64,000 nt of DNA from Rhizobium leguminosarum. GTDB taxonomy: Bacteria; Pseudomonadota; Alphaproteobacteria; Rhizobiales; Rhizobiaceae. The DNA lies in the NCBI RefSeq assembly GCF_017876795.1, contig NZ_JAGIOR010000002.1, positions 875,350 to 939,349 on the forward strand. The letters run 5' to 3'. Both the position numbers and the translations under genes were made by a program. The notes beneath the pieces were generated by a model, which was given only the letters and a program-made list of their open reading frames with translations, was not told where the DNA came from and searched no databases. Shown one piece after another: positions 55,665-64,000 of the stretch (positions within the stretch are counted from its first letter, which is position 1; every line of letters begins with the position of its first letter).

Positions 55665-56879
55665 ATGACCATGTCAAGCGACCGGGCTCGGAAGCCGCTT
55701 CTCCTCACCAATGTCAAACCAATGGCTTTCGGGGCGGGCACAGTCGAAGGGGCGATCGACATTCTCGTCAATGCCGATGGCAGGATCGCCAAAATCGGTC
55801 CATCACTCGCGATCTCCAAGGATGTGACGCGCATCGATGGCAAGGGTGCCTTCGTCTCGCCGGGCTGGATCGATCTGCACGTGCATATCTGGCACGGCGG
55901 CACCGACATTTCCATTCGCCCGTCCGAATGCGGCGTCGAGCGCGGCGTCACCACGCTGGTCGATGCCGGTTCGGCCGGCGAGGCGAATTTCCATGGCTTC
56001 CGCGAATATATCATCGAACCCGCCCGCGAGCGCATCAAGGCCTTCCTGAACCTCGGCTCGATTGGCCTCGTCGCCTGCAACCGCGTCGTCGAACTCAGGG
56101 ATATAAGAGATATCGATCTCGACCGCATCCTCGAAGTCTATGCCGAAAACAGTGAGCACATCGTCGGCATCAAGGTACGTGCCAGCCATGTCATCACCGG
56201 CTCCTGGGGCGTCACCCCCGTCAAGCTCGGCAAGAAAATCGCCAAGATCCTGAAAGTGCCGATGATGGTGCATGTCGGCGAGCCGCCGGCACTCTATGAC
56301 GAAGTGCTGGAGATCCTCGGCCCCGGCGACGTCGTCACCCATTGTTTCAACGGCAAGGCCGGTTCGAGCATCATGGAGGACGAGGATCTCTTCAATCTCG
56401 CCGAGCGCTGCGCCTCCGAGGGTATCCGCCTCGACATCGGCCATGGCGGCGCATCCTTCTCCTTCAAGGTGGCGGAAGCGGCGATCGCGCGCGGGCTTCT
56501 GCCGTTCTCGATCTCGACCGACCTGCACGGCCATTCGATGAATTTCCCGGTCTGGGACCTGGCGACGACGATGTCGAAGCTGCTCAGCGTCGGCATGCCC
56601 TTCGACAAGGTGGTGGAGGCCGTCACCCACGCGCCGGCATCAGTCATCAAGCTGTCGATGGAGAACCGGCTTTCGGTCGGCGCGCAGGCCGAATTCACCA
56701 TTTTCGACCTCGTTGATTCCGACCTTGAGGCGACGGATTCCAACGGCGACGTCTCCGTCCTCAACAACCTGTTCGAGCCGCGGTATGCGGTGATCGGCGC
56801 CGAGGCCTTTACCGCCAGCCGCTACGTGCCGCGGGCACGCAAGCTCGTGCGCCACACCCACGGTTATTCCTATCGGTAG
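55665..56879 (+). CDS. Amidohydrolase/deacetylase-family metallohydrolase
   Basis: A 404-residue amidohydrolase-superfamily enzyme from the preferred ATG. Metal ligands: HxH in GWIDLHVHIWHGG, the bridging Lys in HIVGIKVRAS, His in MMVHVGEPP, His in VTHCFNGKAG and Asp in STDLHGHS. The pattern fits the EF0837/Atu3266-like group, known to hydrolyse N-acetyl or O-acetyl compounds. Two ATGs lie upstream (55596, 55650); GGAATTC supports 55665. The IclR gene downstream may regulate it. Confidence 0.82.
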   Translation: MTMSSDRARKPLLLTNVKPMAFGAGTVEGAIDILVNADGRIAKIGPSLAISKDVTRIDGKGAFVSPGWIDLHVHIWHGGTDISIRPSECGVERGVTTLVDAGSAGEANFHGFREYIIEPARERIKAFLNLGSIGLVACNRVVELRDIRDIDLDRILEVYAENSEHIVGIKVRASHVITGSWGVTPVKLGKKIAKILKVPMMVHVGEPPALYDEVLEILGPGDVVTHCFNGKAGSSIMEDEDLFNLAERCASEGIRLDIGHGGASFSFKVAEAAIARGLLPFSISTDLHGHSMNFPVWDLATTMSKLLSVGMPFDKVVEAVTHAPASVIKLSMENRLSVGAQAEFTIFDLVDSDLEATDSNGDVSVLNNLFEPRYAVIGAEAFTASRYVPRARKLVRHTHGYSYR

Positions 56880-56903
56880 GAACTGCCGCCGGGCTTGGTT
56901 CGA

Positions 56904-56997
56904 TCATCGATCCGCTTGCAAGGCGTCAGCTGTTTGGTGGTTCCACGGATTTACGACAGTAAGTCCTGCGGCCTCGGAGGGGCTTACAGACGATCAT
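56904..56997 (-). pseudogene. FitB-like PIN toxin, internally deleted
   Basis: ATGATCGTC (MIV) overlaps the antitoxin stop by ATGA. Then a frame at about 56960-56904 encodes LTVVNPWNHQTADALQADR before a stop, which is the typical PIN toxin C-terminus. The catalytic middle (about 100 residues) is missing. Translated straight from the ATG, the sequence is out of frame with that tail, so no toxin is made. Confidence 0.6.
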
Positions 56998-57261
56998 TCA
57001 AACCTCAATGGCTCCGCTGGTGCTCTGCTACGCAGCGGGTCAAACACGGTAAAATCATCATTGGTCAGCCCCGACTGCCGGCTGAGCTCGACCAACGCAT
57101 CCCCCATGCGGAGGCGCTGCTCGGATTTCACCACACTTTCCAGGATTTCACCACACTTTCCAGGATTTCACGAGCTTCGGCTTCGGTGCTGCGGCCATGC
57201 ATCGCCGCGCGCACGCGCAATGCACTTCATCGGGCACATTTCGAACTGTCAGATCGGCCAT
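56994..57261 (-). pseudogene. FitA-like antitoxin, frameshifted
   Basis: The start MADLTVRNVPDEVH is a ribbon-helix-helix antitoxin N-terminus. After a small deletion the frame shifts; HGRSTEAEAREILESVVKS follows in a second frame, and after the 20-bp tandem duplication EQRLRMGDALVELSRQSG in a third, ending RAPAEPLRFE. All parts of a roughly 80-residue FitA are present but unreadable as one protein. Confidence 0.7.
57123..57171. repeat. 20-bp tandem duplication in the fitA remnant
   Basis: The unit GGATTTCACCACACTTTCCA occurs twice exactly, followed by its first nine bases. Twenty is not a multiple of three, so the duplication itself breaks the antitoxin frame. Confidence 0.9.
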
Positions 57262-57327
57262 ATTCAAAACTCCCGCGGACGCTGTCGATGAAAGCCATCA
57301 CGCAGTCAGATCTTGAGGTTTGAGCAC

Positions 57328-58167
57328 TCAGCGGTTGCGCCAGCCCATCAGCTTTTCGATCCGCTCCGCCGAACTGCGCACATGCGCAGTATAGTGATTT
57401 TCGTCGGAAAAGGCCTTCTGTTCCGGCAGCACGATGGAAATGGTGGCGACGCACTGGCCGTCGCGATCGCAGATCGGCGAGGCGATGCAGGCGACTGCAT
57501 AATCGGATTCCCCCGCCTGGATCGACAAGCGCGCCTCGAAGGCCTTGCCGGCGGCTTCCGACAGGGTGCTCGGATCGATCTCGGCGCGGCCGGTCGGTGA
57601 CGAGCGGGCGCAGCGCTTGAACAACTCGATGCGCTCCTCCTCCGGCAGGTGGCCGGCGAGCAGGCGGCCCGACGCCGTCCAGTTCAGCGGCACCCGGGTG
57701 CCGACGCGCGACGCCACCTGGAAGTGGCTCGGGCCGTCGGCCATGGCAAGCACCAGCATATAATCGCCGTCGCGGCCGCAGACCTGCACGGTTTCGCCGG
57801 CCTGGCGACAGAGATCGTGCATCTCGTGGGTGGCGATGCTCATGAAATCCAACGAGCGGGCATAGGCAAGACCGTAATGATAGAGCCGGGCGCCGAGCCA
57901 GATCGAGCCGTCCGCCTGGCGCGTCAGCATGTTCTTCTCGACCAGATCGTCGACGATGACGTAAACGGTCGACAGCGGCGCCTTCACCGCCTTGGCGATC
58001 GCATAGACGCCGGCAGGCGAGCCGGTCTCATAAAGATGATCGATCACTTGAAGCGCACGGTCGATGCCGCTGACGCGGGCGCGACGCACACCCTTGCCGG
58101 CGACGTCGTCGGCATGGGCCTCATCTTCGGTGTAAACTGCGGGTGATGTCTTTCCGTCCAATTCCAT
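57328..58167 (-). CDS. IclR-family transcriptional regulator
   Basis: A 279-residue regulator. N-terminal helix-turn-helix (GVYAIAKAVKAPLSTVYVIVDDLVEKNMLTRQADGSIWLG) and a C-terminal effector domain with LNWTASGRLLAGHLPEEE and YAVACIASPICD. The second Met (MELDGKTS) was chosen as start. It faces the amidohydrolase gene across the fitAB remnant and is divergent from the SDR gene. The regulated target is not shown directly. Confidence 0.88.
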   Translation of the reverse strand: MELDGKTSPAVYTEDEAHADDVAGKGVRRARVSGIDRALQVIDHLYETGSPAGVYAIAKAVKAPLSTVYVIVDDLVEKNMLTRQADGSIWLGARLYHYGLAYARSLDFMSIATHEMHDLCRQAGETVQVCGRDGDYMLVLAMADGPSHFQVASRVGTRVPLNWTASGRLLAGHLPEEERIELFKRCARSSPTGRAEIDPSTLSEAAGKAFEARLSIQAGESDYAVACIASPICDRDGQCVATISIVLPEQKAFSDENHYTAHVRSSAERIEKLMGWRNR

Positions 58168-58309
58168 GCACCTCGTTAAAACTGCAATCATGTTACATTA
58201 CTATGGCATAGCGGTCGCTGTGGCAATTCGCAACATCTTGTAGGTTAATCGTGTGGTCGGATGCGACAGCGGGGGTCGTCTCTCCGGGAGGACCTCCACC
58301 ATAAAACTT

Positions 58310-58334
58310 GGAACAACAAGCCGCAGCCTGGGTT
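58310..58334 (+). promoter_or_regulatory. EcfG-type general stress promoter
   Basis: GGAAC (58310-58314), 17 nt, then GTT preceded by G (58331-58334). This fits the alphaproteobacterial EcfG consensus GGAAC-N16/17-CGTT except for one base. The SDR ATG lies 22 bp downstream. Confidence 0.65.
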
Positions 58335-58355
58335 TGATCCCGAACCCAGGAGATC

Positions 58356-59216
58356 ATGATGACGAATTATCCGACACCGCCTTTCCCGTCCCAGAAACAG
58401 CCGATGCCAGGTTTCACGGCACAGATGGACCCGGTTCCCTACCATGGCGAAAAGAGCTATCGCGGTTCCGAGCGGCTGATGGGCAAGCGGGCGATCATCA
58501 CCGGCGGCGATAGCGGCATCGGCCGGGCAGTGGCGATCGCCTATGCAAGGGAAGGCGCCGATCTGCTAATCTCCTATCTCGACGAGGACGAGGACGCCGA
58601 CGAGACGAAACGGCTGGTCGAGCAGGCTGGGCGCAAGGCTGTGCTCGTCAGCGGCGACATTCAGGATCCCGCCCATTGCAGGCAGATCGTCGAGACGGCG
58701 GTCAAGGAACTCGGCGGGATCGATATTCTGGTCAACAACGCCGCCCATCAGGCGAGTTTCAAGAGCATCGATGAGATCAGCGACGAGGAGTGGGAACTGA
58801 CCTTCAAGGTCAATATCCATTCGATGTTCTATCTGACCAAGGCAGCCGTCGCCCATATGAAGCCCGGCAGCGCCATCATCAACACGGCCTCGATCAATTC
58901 CGACAGTCCGAACCCGACACTGCTTGCCTATGCGACAACCAAGGGCGCGATCCAGAATTTCACCGCCGGGCTCGCCCAGCTTCTGGCCGAGAAAGGCATC
59001 CGCGCCAATGCCGTGGCGCCGGGGCCGATCTGGACGCCGCTCATCCCCTCGACGCTGCCAGAGGAAAGCGTCAGCAATTTCGGCAAGCAAGTGCCGATGA
59101 AACGGCCGGGCCAGCCTGCCGAGCTGGCAACGACCTATGTGATGTTGGCCGATCCCTTGTCGAGCTATGTCTCCGGCGCGACAATCGCGGTCACCGGCGG
59201 CAAGCCGATCCTCTAA
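58356..59216 (+). CDS. Short-chain dehydrogenase/reductase (YghA-like)
   Basis: A 286-residue NAD(P)-dependent oxidoreductase. The N-terminal 40-residue extension ([19 protein letters not shown]) is typical of the YghA/YhdF group. Rossmann motif [17 protein letters not shown], Ser in [10 protein letters not shown] and YATTKGA carrying Tyr-Lys complete the active site. The EcfG-like promoter suggests membership in the general stress response. Convergent with the oxoprolinase gene, overlapping by 4 bp. Confidence 0.9.
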   Translation: MMTNYPTPPFPSQKQPMPGFTAQMDPVPYHGEKSYRGSERLMGKRAIITGGDSGIGRAVAIAYAREGADLLISYLDEDEDADETKRLVEQAGRKAVLVSGDIQDPAHCRQIVETAVKELGGIDILVNNAAHQASFKSIDEISDEEWELTFKVNIHSMFYLTKAAVAHMKPGSAIINTASINSDSPNPTLLAYATTKGAIQNFTAGLAQLLAEKGIRANAVAPGPIWTPLIPSTLPEESVSNFGKQVPMKRPGQPAELATTYVMLADPLSSYVSGATIAVTGGKPIL

Positions 59217-62200
59217 ACCGGTTTGCCGTAGCCACCGCCGGTCGGCGTCGTGACGATCACGGCGTCGCCAGCAGCCAGCATTGCCTGGTCAGCGCCCTCC
59301 AGCCTTTCGACATTGCCGTCCGCGCGACGGATCTCGGTTTTTCCCAATTGCCCTTCCTCCCCGCCGAAGAGGCCGAACGGCCGGATCGTCCGATGCGAGG
59401 AGAGAATGCTGCAATCCATCATCTCCAGGAAGCGGATGGTGCGCTCGGTTCCGCCGCCGGAGCTATACCGTCCCTTGCCACCGGAGCCGCGGCGGATGTG
59501 GAAATCCTCGAGCACGACGGGAAAACGGAATTCCAGCACTTCAGGATCGGTCAGCCGTGAGTTGGTCATGTGGGTGTGCACACCGTCGGCGCCGCTGAAG
59601 CCGGTGCCATCGTTGAGCAGACCGGCGGGGCCGCCGGCGCAGATCGTCTCGTAATATTGATAAACGGCGTTGCCGAAGGTCAGGTTGTTCATCGAGCCCT
59701 GCGCTGCCGCCAGCGTTCCGAGCGCCCCGAACAGCGCATTGGTCACGTGCTGGCTGGTCTCGACATTGCCGGCGACGACGGCGGCCGGATAGGCCGGGCG
59801 CAGCATCGAACCGTCGGGCACGATGATCCGGATCGGCCGCAGGCAGCCGGCATTCATCGGGATCGGCTGCTCGACCATGACTCGGAAGACATAAAGCACG
59901 GCGGCGCGCGTCACCGGTTCCGGCGCATTGAAATTGGTCGGCTGCTGCGCGCTGGTGCCGGTGAAATCGACCGTCGCCTCACGCGCTTTTCTGTCGACGG
60001 TGATCTTCACCTTGATGACGGCGCCCTGGTCGGTGGGATAGGTGAATTCGCTGTCGCTCAGCCGGGCGATCACCCGGCGAACGCTCTCTTCGGCATTGTC
60101 CTGCACATGGCCCATATAGGCCTCGACGACGTCGAGCCCGAAATGGGAGACCATCTTGCGCAATTCCTGCACGCCCTTTTCGTTGGCGGCGATCTGCGCC
60201 TTGACGTCCGCGAGGTTCTGGGCCGGATTGCGGGCAGGGTAGGGATGGTCCTGCAGCATCGCTGCGAAGTCACCCTCACGGAAACGGCCTTCGTCGACCA
60301 GCAGGAAATTGTCGATCAGCACGCCTTCCTCGTCGACCTTCGTCGCTCGCGGCGTCATCGAGCCCGGCGCCTTGCCGCCGATATCGGCATGATGACCGCG
60401 CGAGGCGACGTAAAAGAGAATGACCTCTCCCGCATCGTCGAAGACCGGCGTGACGACGGTGATGTCGGGCAGATGCGTGCCGCCATTATAGGGAGCGTTG
60501 AGCGCGAAGACGTCGCCCGGGCGGATGCGGCCCTCATTGAGGCGGATGATCGTTTCGACCGACCGGTCCATCGAGCCGAGATGCACCGGCATATGCGGCG
60601 CATTGGCGACGAGCGCGCCGGTGCGGTCGAAGACGGCGCAGGAGAAATCGAGCCGCTCCTTGATGTTGACCGAATGAGCCGTGTTCTGCAGCGTCACGCC
60701 CATCTGCTCGGCGATCGCCATGAACAGATTGTTGAAGACTTCGAGCATGACCGGGTCGGCGCTGGTGCCGATTGCGGCATTGCGGGACAGCGGAATCTCG
60801 CGGGTGAGCACGATATGGTCGTGGCCGGTAAGCCGTGCCTGCCAGCCGGCTTCGACGACGATCGTCTGATGCGCTTCGATGATCAGGGCAGGACCCTTGA
60901 GGACGGCGCCCGGCTTCAACCCGTCGCGCCTGAAAATGCCGGCTTCGCGCCATGTCCCGCCGGAGTAGAAGCGGGTCAAACGAAGCGCTTCCGGCTCGGA
61001 GGCTTCCGCCTGTATGTCCGCCTCCTCGATGTCGGCGCCGCCGCCAATGCCCTCGACTTCGATGGAATCGACGACAACAGGCCGGTCTTCGAAGATGAAG
61101 CCGAACTGTTTCTTATGGGCGGCGGCAAAGGCCTGCGTCATTTGCTCCTGCGGCCCGAAGGCGACGGGCAGGGCGGTGTCGGTGCCTTTGTATTGCAGGT
61201 GCAGGCGGGTGACGATCTCCATATCGGCAGCTTCGACACCCTGCAGCGTCAATTCCTTGCGCACCTCCTCGGCCAACCCGGCCCTGATATCGCCGATCGT
61301 CGTCAACGCCGCGGCGAGCTCCGTCAGCACCGCGCGCTGGCGCGTGGCGCGGATATCGGCAAGACCCATGCCATAGGCCGAGAGAATGCCGGAGAAGGGG
61401 TGGAGCAGCACGGTCTTCATGCCGAGGCTGTCGGCGACGAGGCAGGCATGCTGGCCGCCGGCGCCGCCGAAGCAGGTGAGCGCATAGCCGGAAACATCAT
61501 AACCGCGCTGAACCGAAATCTTCTTGATGGCATTCGCCATATTCTCGACGGCGATGGCGAGAAAACCGTCGGCGACGTCTTCCGCCGTCCGCCCGCCGCC
61601 GATCGTCTGCGCCATTTTGGCGAAGGCGGCGCGCACTGTCTCGGCATCGAGCGGCAGGTCCTGCAACGGCCCGAAGATTTCAGGGAAGAATTCCGGCAGC
61701 AGCTTGCCGGCCATGATGTTGGCGTCGGTCACAGTGAGCGGGCCGCCGCGTCGATAGGATTTCGGGCCGGGCGTGGCGCCGGCCGATTCAGGGCCGACGC
61801 GGAAACGCGAGCCGTCATAGCTCAAGATCGAACCGCCACCGGCGGCGACGGTGTGGATCTTCATCATCGGCGCGCGCATGCGCACGCCGGCGACTTCGGT
61901 CTCGAAGGCGCGTTCCAGTTCACCGTCGTAATGCGAGACGTCGGTTGAGGTGCCGCCCATGTCGAAGCCGATCATCTTGTTGAAACCGGCGATGCGCGAG
62001 ACCTCGACCGCGCCGACCACCCCGCCGGCGGGCCCTGAGAGGATCGCGTCCTTGCCCTGGAAGAGATGCGCATCGGTCAGCCCGCCGGAGGACTGCATGA
62101 ACATCAGCTTCGGGCCTTCGCCTTCGCCAGTGCCGAGCTCGGCGGCGACCTGATCGACATAGCGCCGGAGAACCGGGGACAGATAGGCATCGACGACCGC

Positions 62201-62827
62201 GGTGTCGCCGCGGCCGACGAGCTTGATCAGCGGTGAAACCACGTGCGAGGGCGAGATCTGCGTGAAGCCGATCGCGCGCGCGATGGCGGCGGCCCGCTGC
62301 TCGTGCTGGGGGTAGCGGTAGGCATGCATGAAGACGATGGCGACGGCGCGCAGGCCTTTGGTATAGGCAGCTTCCAGTGCCTGTCGCAAGACATGTTCGT
62401 CGAGGCTGCGTTCCAACGTGCCGTCCGCCAGCACGCGCTCCTCGGCCTCGATAACGTCGGCATAGAGCAATTCCGGTTTGACGATCTTCTTGGCGAAGAT
62501 ATCGGCGCGGGCCTGGTAGCCGATCTCCAGCGCATCGCGGAAGCCCTTCGTCGTTACCAGCAGGGTCGGATCGCCCTTGCGTTCCAAAAGCGCATTGGTG
62601 GCGACCGTCGTTCCCATTTTCACCGCACCGATAAGCTCGGAAGGGATTGGCTGGCCGGCTGTCACACCAAGCAGCTCACGGATCCCGTGCACCGCCGGGT
62701 CGCGATAGGCTTCCGGATTTTCCGAGAGCAGCTTGTGGGCGACGAGCGAACCGTTCGGACGGCGCGCGACGATATCGGTGAATGTGCCGCCGCGATCGAC
62801 CCAGAAATCCCACTGCCGGCCCATCAT
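59213..62827 (-). CDS. 5-oxoprolinase (HyuA-HyuB fused)
   Basis: A 1204-residue ATP-dependent enzyme opening 5-oxoproline to glutamate. The first half is hydantoinase A-like ([53 protein letters not shown]), and the second hydantoinase B-like from about residue 700 ([58 protein letters not shown]). Fusion of the halves matches eukaryotic-type OPLAH and many proteobacteria. A hydantoinase role is possible but less likely given the fusion. Confidence 0.9.
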   Translation of the reverse strand: MMGRQWDFWVDRGGTFTDIVARRPNGSLVAHKLLSENPEAYRDPAVHGIRELLGVTAGQPIPSELIGAVKMGTTVATNALLERKGDPTLLVTTKGFRDALEIGYQARADIFAKKIVKPELLYADVIEAEERVLADGTLERSLDEHVLRQALEAAYTKGLRAVAIVFMHAYRYPQHEQRAAAIARAIGFTQISPSHVVSPLIKLVGRGDTAVVDAYLSPVLRRYVDQVAAELGTGEGEGPKLMFMQSSGGLTDAHLFQGKDAILSGPAGGVVGAVEVSRIAGFNKMIGFDMGGTSTDVSHYDGELERAFETEVAGVRMRAPMMKIHTVAAGGGSILSYDGSRFRVGPESAGATPGPKSYRRGGPLTVTDANIMAGKLLPEFFPEIFGPLQDLPLDAETVRAAFAKMAQTIGGGRTAEDVADGFLAIAVENMANAIKKISVQRGYDVSGYALTCFGGAGGQHACLVADSLGMKTVLLHPFSGILSAYGMGLADIRATRQRAVLTELAAALTTIGDIRAGLAEEVRKELTLQGVEAADMEIVTRLHLQYKGTDTALPVAFGPQEQMTQAFAAAHKKQFGFIFEDRPVVVDSIEVEGIGGGADIEEADIQAEASEPEALRLTRFYSGGTWREAGIFRRDGLKPGAVLKGPALIIEAHQTIVVEAGWQARLTGHDHIVLTREIPLSRNAAIGTSADPVMLEVFNNLFMAIAEQMGVTLQNTAHSVNIKERLDFSCAVFDRTGALVANAPHMPVHLGSMDRSVETIIRLNEGRIRPGDVFALNAPYNGGTHLPDITVVTPVFDDAGEVILFYVASRGHHADIGGKAPGSMTPRATKVDEEGVLIDNFLLVDEGRFREGDFAAMLQDHPYPARNPAQNLADVKAQIAANEKGVQELRKMVSHFGLDVVEAYMGHVQDNAEESVRRVIARLSDSEFTYPTDQGAVIKVKITVDRKAREATVDFTGTSAQQPTNFNAPEPVTRAAVLYVFRVMVEQPIPMNAGCLRPIRIIVPDGSMLRPAYPAAVVAGNVETSQHVTNALFGALGTLAAAQGSMNNLTFGNAVYQYYETICAGGPAGLLNDGTGFSGADGVHTHMTNSRLTDPEVLEFRFPVVLEDFHIRRGSGGKGRYSSGGGTERTIRFLEMMDCSILSSHRTIRPFGLFGGEEGQLGKTEIRRADGNVERLEGADQAMLAAGDAVIVTTPTGGGYGKPV

Positions 62828-62854
62828 CCCGCCTCCCGTTGAACTGAAAATTTA

Positions 62855-62880
62855 TTGACGATTTATCGATAAAATGTCAA
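62855..62880. promoter_or_regulatory. 26-bp palindromic operator candidate
   Basis: Half-sites TTGACGATTTATC and GATAAAATGTCAA match at 11 of 13 positions around the TATCGATA centre. It sits between the divergent oxoprolinase gene and the winged-helix regulator, 27 bp from the former start. Confidence 0.7.
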
Positions 62881-62911
62881 CGTTTCTCCTCTCGGACCGT
62901 TGGAGATGGGC

Positions 62912-63439
62912 ATGGCAGATGGGTATGGACAACAGGGCATCGGACCGATCGTCTCCTCCGCACATCTGGCAGATGGAGCGCTGCCGGCTCTTTCGGAGCT
63001 GGAATTCGGCCTGATCCTCGCCGGCAATGCCTTCGATCGCTGGATGGTCCGCTGCATGACGGCGGCGGGCGAGCCGGGCTGTGCTGCAATCGACGTGCTG
63101 GTGCTGCATTCGGTGGCCCACAGGCAGCGGCCGAAGCGGCTCGGCGACCTCTGCAGCGTGCTCGGCGTCGAGGATACCCATCTGGTGATCTACGCGATCA
63201 AGAAGCTGGAAAGACGTAGCCTCGTGACAAGCGCACGGGCAGGCAAGGAGAAGCTGATCGCCGCCACCGAAAAGGGCGTCGAAACCTGCCTGAAATACCG
63301 GGCGGTGCGGGAGGCGTTGCTGGTGGAGTCGATGAAGGGGCTTGGGCTCGATGCCGCGGCGACATCGGCGGTCGCGGCGACGCTCCGGGCGCTTTCCGGG
63401 CATTACGATCAAGCGGCAAGGGCCGCCGCCTCTTTATGA
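62912..63439 (+). CDS. Winged-helix (MarR-like) transcriptional regulator
   Basis: A 175-residue DNA-binding protein. The central winged helix is PGCAAIDVLVLHSVAHRQRPKRLGDLCSVLGVEDTHLVIYAIKKLERRSLVTSARAGKEKL. The ATG six nt after GGAG was chosen over an upstream TTG and a too-close ATG. Divergent from the oxoprolinase gene and beside a strong palindrome, so it probably controls that gene. Confidence 0.82.
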   Translation: MADGYGQQGIGPIVSSAHLADGALPALSELEFGLILAGNAFDRWMVRCMTAAGEPGCAAIDVLVLHSVAHRQRPKRLGDLCSVLGVEDTHLVIYAIKKLERRSLVTSARAGKEKLIAATEKGVETCLKYRAVREALLVESMKGLGLDAAATSAVAATLRALSGHYDQAARAAASL

Positions 63440-63494
63440 CGGCAGCCCTTGACGGGGGCAGGGAAAGATCCCCCGAAATTTTCAAGCCGATAGT

Positions 63495-63710
63495 TCAGCC
63501 GAAGCAGGGCATTGCCGGCAGATTGGCGCGGCTTGCGAGCGCTCCGATCATGTTGCCCACCGAGGTCGAGCGCGGTTCGCGTTTGCCGGCGGCCGTCTCC
63601 AGGAGTTGCTTGAAATCTTCAAGCTTCACGCCGTCGGCGCGCAACACCATGGCGATCAGGGGGTCGCGAAGGGCTTCGGATATTGTCAGGTCGTCTCTGG
63701 TCTTTCTCAT
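63495..63710 (-). CDS. Small conserved-looking hypothetical protein
   Basis: A 71-residue soluble protein starting MRKTRDDLTISEALRDPLIA, with a VLRADGVKLEDFKQLLETAA helix. AAGGAGGACAACC is a strong RBS for this ATG; the longer upstream frame is not needed. It is divergent from the TetR gene with shared palindromes between them. Function unknown. Confidence 0.75.
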   Translation of the reverse strand: MRKTRDDLTISEALRDPLIAMVLRADGVKLEDFKQLLETAAGKREPRSTSVGNMIGALASRANLPAMPCFG

Positions 63711-63793
63711 GGTTGTCCTCCTTTCGTGGGCGGTCGCCCGTGTTCCACTTTCCGCTGCCGTGTTCTCGACGTTGACTTTCGCGTTTTGTGGTG

Positions 63794-63833
63794 TTACCGG
63801 TAAGTAACAATGCATTTGTTACCGATCGGTCAC
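63794..63833. promoter_or_regulatory. Paired palindromes upstream of the TetR gene
   Basis: TTACCGGTAA (63794-63803) and ACCGATCGGT (63821-63830, inside a longer imperfect repeat) are both perfect, 27 bp apart. Both lie in the gap between the small hypothetical and the TetR gene, so autoregulation is likely. Confidence 0.6.
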
Positions 63834-63837
63834 ATTG

Positions 63838-64000
63838 ATGTCAAGGACTACGTCCGCAAAAAAATCAGAAACGTCGAATGAAATCTCCGCAGCCGTTCCA
63901 GAAGATCGAATCCCGCCGCGGGAGCGTATCGTCTCGACCGCATCGGAGCTTTTCCGCGAGCGCGGCATCCGCGGCATCGGCGTCGATGCCATCGCCGATG
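63838..64000 (+). CDS. TetR-family regulator (N-terminal part, runs off the window)
   Basis: The frame from ATG is open to the window end. After a variable 28-residue leader it reads RERIVSTASELFRERGIRGIGVDAIAD, the start of a TetR-type helix-turn-helix. The ligand-binding domain lies outside the window. Confidence 0.85.
   Translation, partial: MSRTTSAKKSETSNEISAAVPEDRIPPRERIVSTASELFRERGIRGIGVDAIAD

Noticed and set aside
59570..61948. 792-codon open frame on the plus strand
   Set aside because: It lies antisense to the 5-oxoprolinase gene, whose motifs are clear; the frame is open only because of high GC codon bias.

Overview
The window is GC-rich alphaproteobacterial DNA that reads as Rhizobium, of the R. 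leguminosarum/etli type. The grounds are a complete rhaRSTPQUK/rhaDI rhamnose locus in the arrangement described for R. leguminosarum, a two-cysteine alphaproteobacterial porin, an EcfG-type stress promoter, rhizobial intergenic palindromes and many large ABC uptake operons. Four or five insertion sequences lie in the first 40 kb, so this looks like an accessory part of a large plasmid or of a flexible chromosomal region. The sequence alone does not say which.

Layout. 1-1.1 kb: tail of a Cys-rich protein, a Nudix hydrolase and a small hypothetical. 1.1-3.8 kb: a scar in which an IS6-family element joins a truncated IS110 transposase to the 3' part of a sugar ABC permease, whose UgpC-type ATPase survives. 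3.9-7.8 kb: peptidase T, an ISAzo13-family transposase with an overlapping small gene, and a SleB-type cell-wall hydrolase lipoprotein. 8-11.8 kb: sulfate importer genes sbp-cysT-cysW-cysA. 12.1-13.3 kb: porin. 13.3-22.1 kb: the high-affinity potassium system (small ORF, kdpF, kdpA, small ORF, kdpB, kdpC, kdpD, kdpE) followed by a ptsN-like EIIA gene. 22.3-22.7 kb: CopC-like protein. 23-26.1 kb: an intact IS66 element with its 8-bp target duplication and a UPF0149/YecA-like passenger gene. 26.3-31.5 kb: a polyol/xylitol dehydrogenase, a DedA protein, a frameshifted flavin disulfide reductase, a DUF4126 protein, glutaryl-CoA dehydrogenase and a cupin. 31.5-41.3 kb: a LysR regulator divergent from a five-gene branched-chain-amino-acid-type ABC importer plus a GMC oxidoreductase; an IS110 element separates these from a 3-hydroxyisobutyrate-dehydrogenase-like gene. 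41.3-43 kb: an orphan FhuC-type ATPase and a fumarylacetoacetase-fold hydrolase. 43-54 kb: rhamnose uptake and catabolism. 54-55.5 kb: an AhpD-like protein divergent from an ECF41-like sigma factor. 55.6-58.2 kb: an amidohydrolase, a decayed fitAB toxin-antitoxin pair and an IclR regulator. 58.3-64 kb: a stress-type SDR, a fused 5-oxoprolinase with a divergent winged-helix regulator, a small hypothetical and the start of a TetR gene.

How the genes work together. In the rha locus, RhaSTPQ imports L-rhamnose, RhaU interconverts anomers, RhaI isomerises it, RhaK phosphorylates rhamnulose, and RhaD cleaves the product and oxidises lactaldehyde, under DeoR-type RhaR. KdpD/KdpE should sense potassium limitation and drive kdpFABC, and the adjacent ptsN-like gene suggests a local link to the nitrogen PTS. 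No single wholly unknown system stands out. The most unusual items are the small ORFs in the kdp operon (one carrying a perfect 12-bp palindrome), the IS66 passenger gene, the ECF41-like promoter upstream of its own sigma gene, the fitAB fossil, and several palindromes that predict operators for local regulators.
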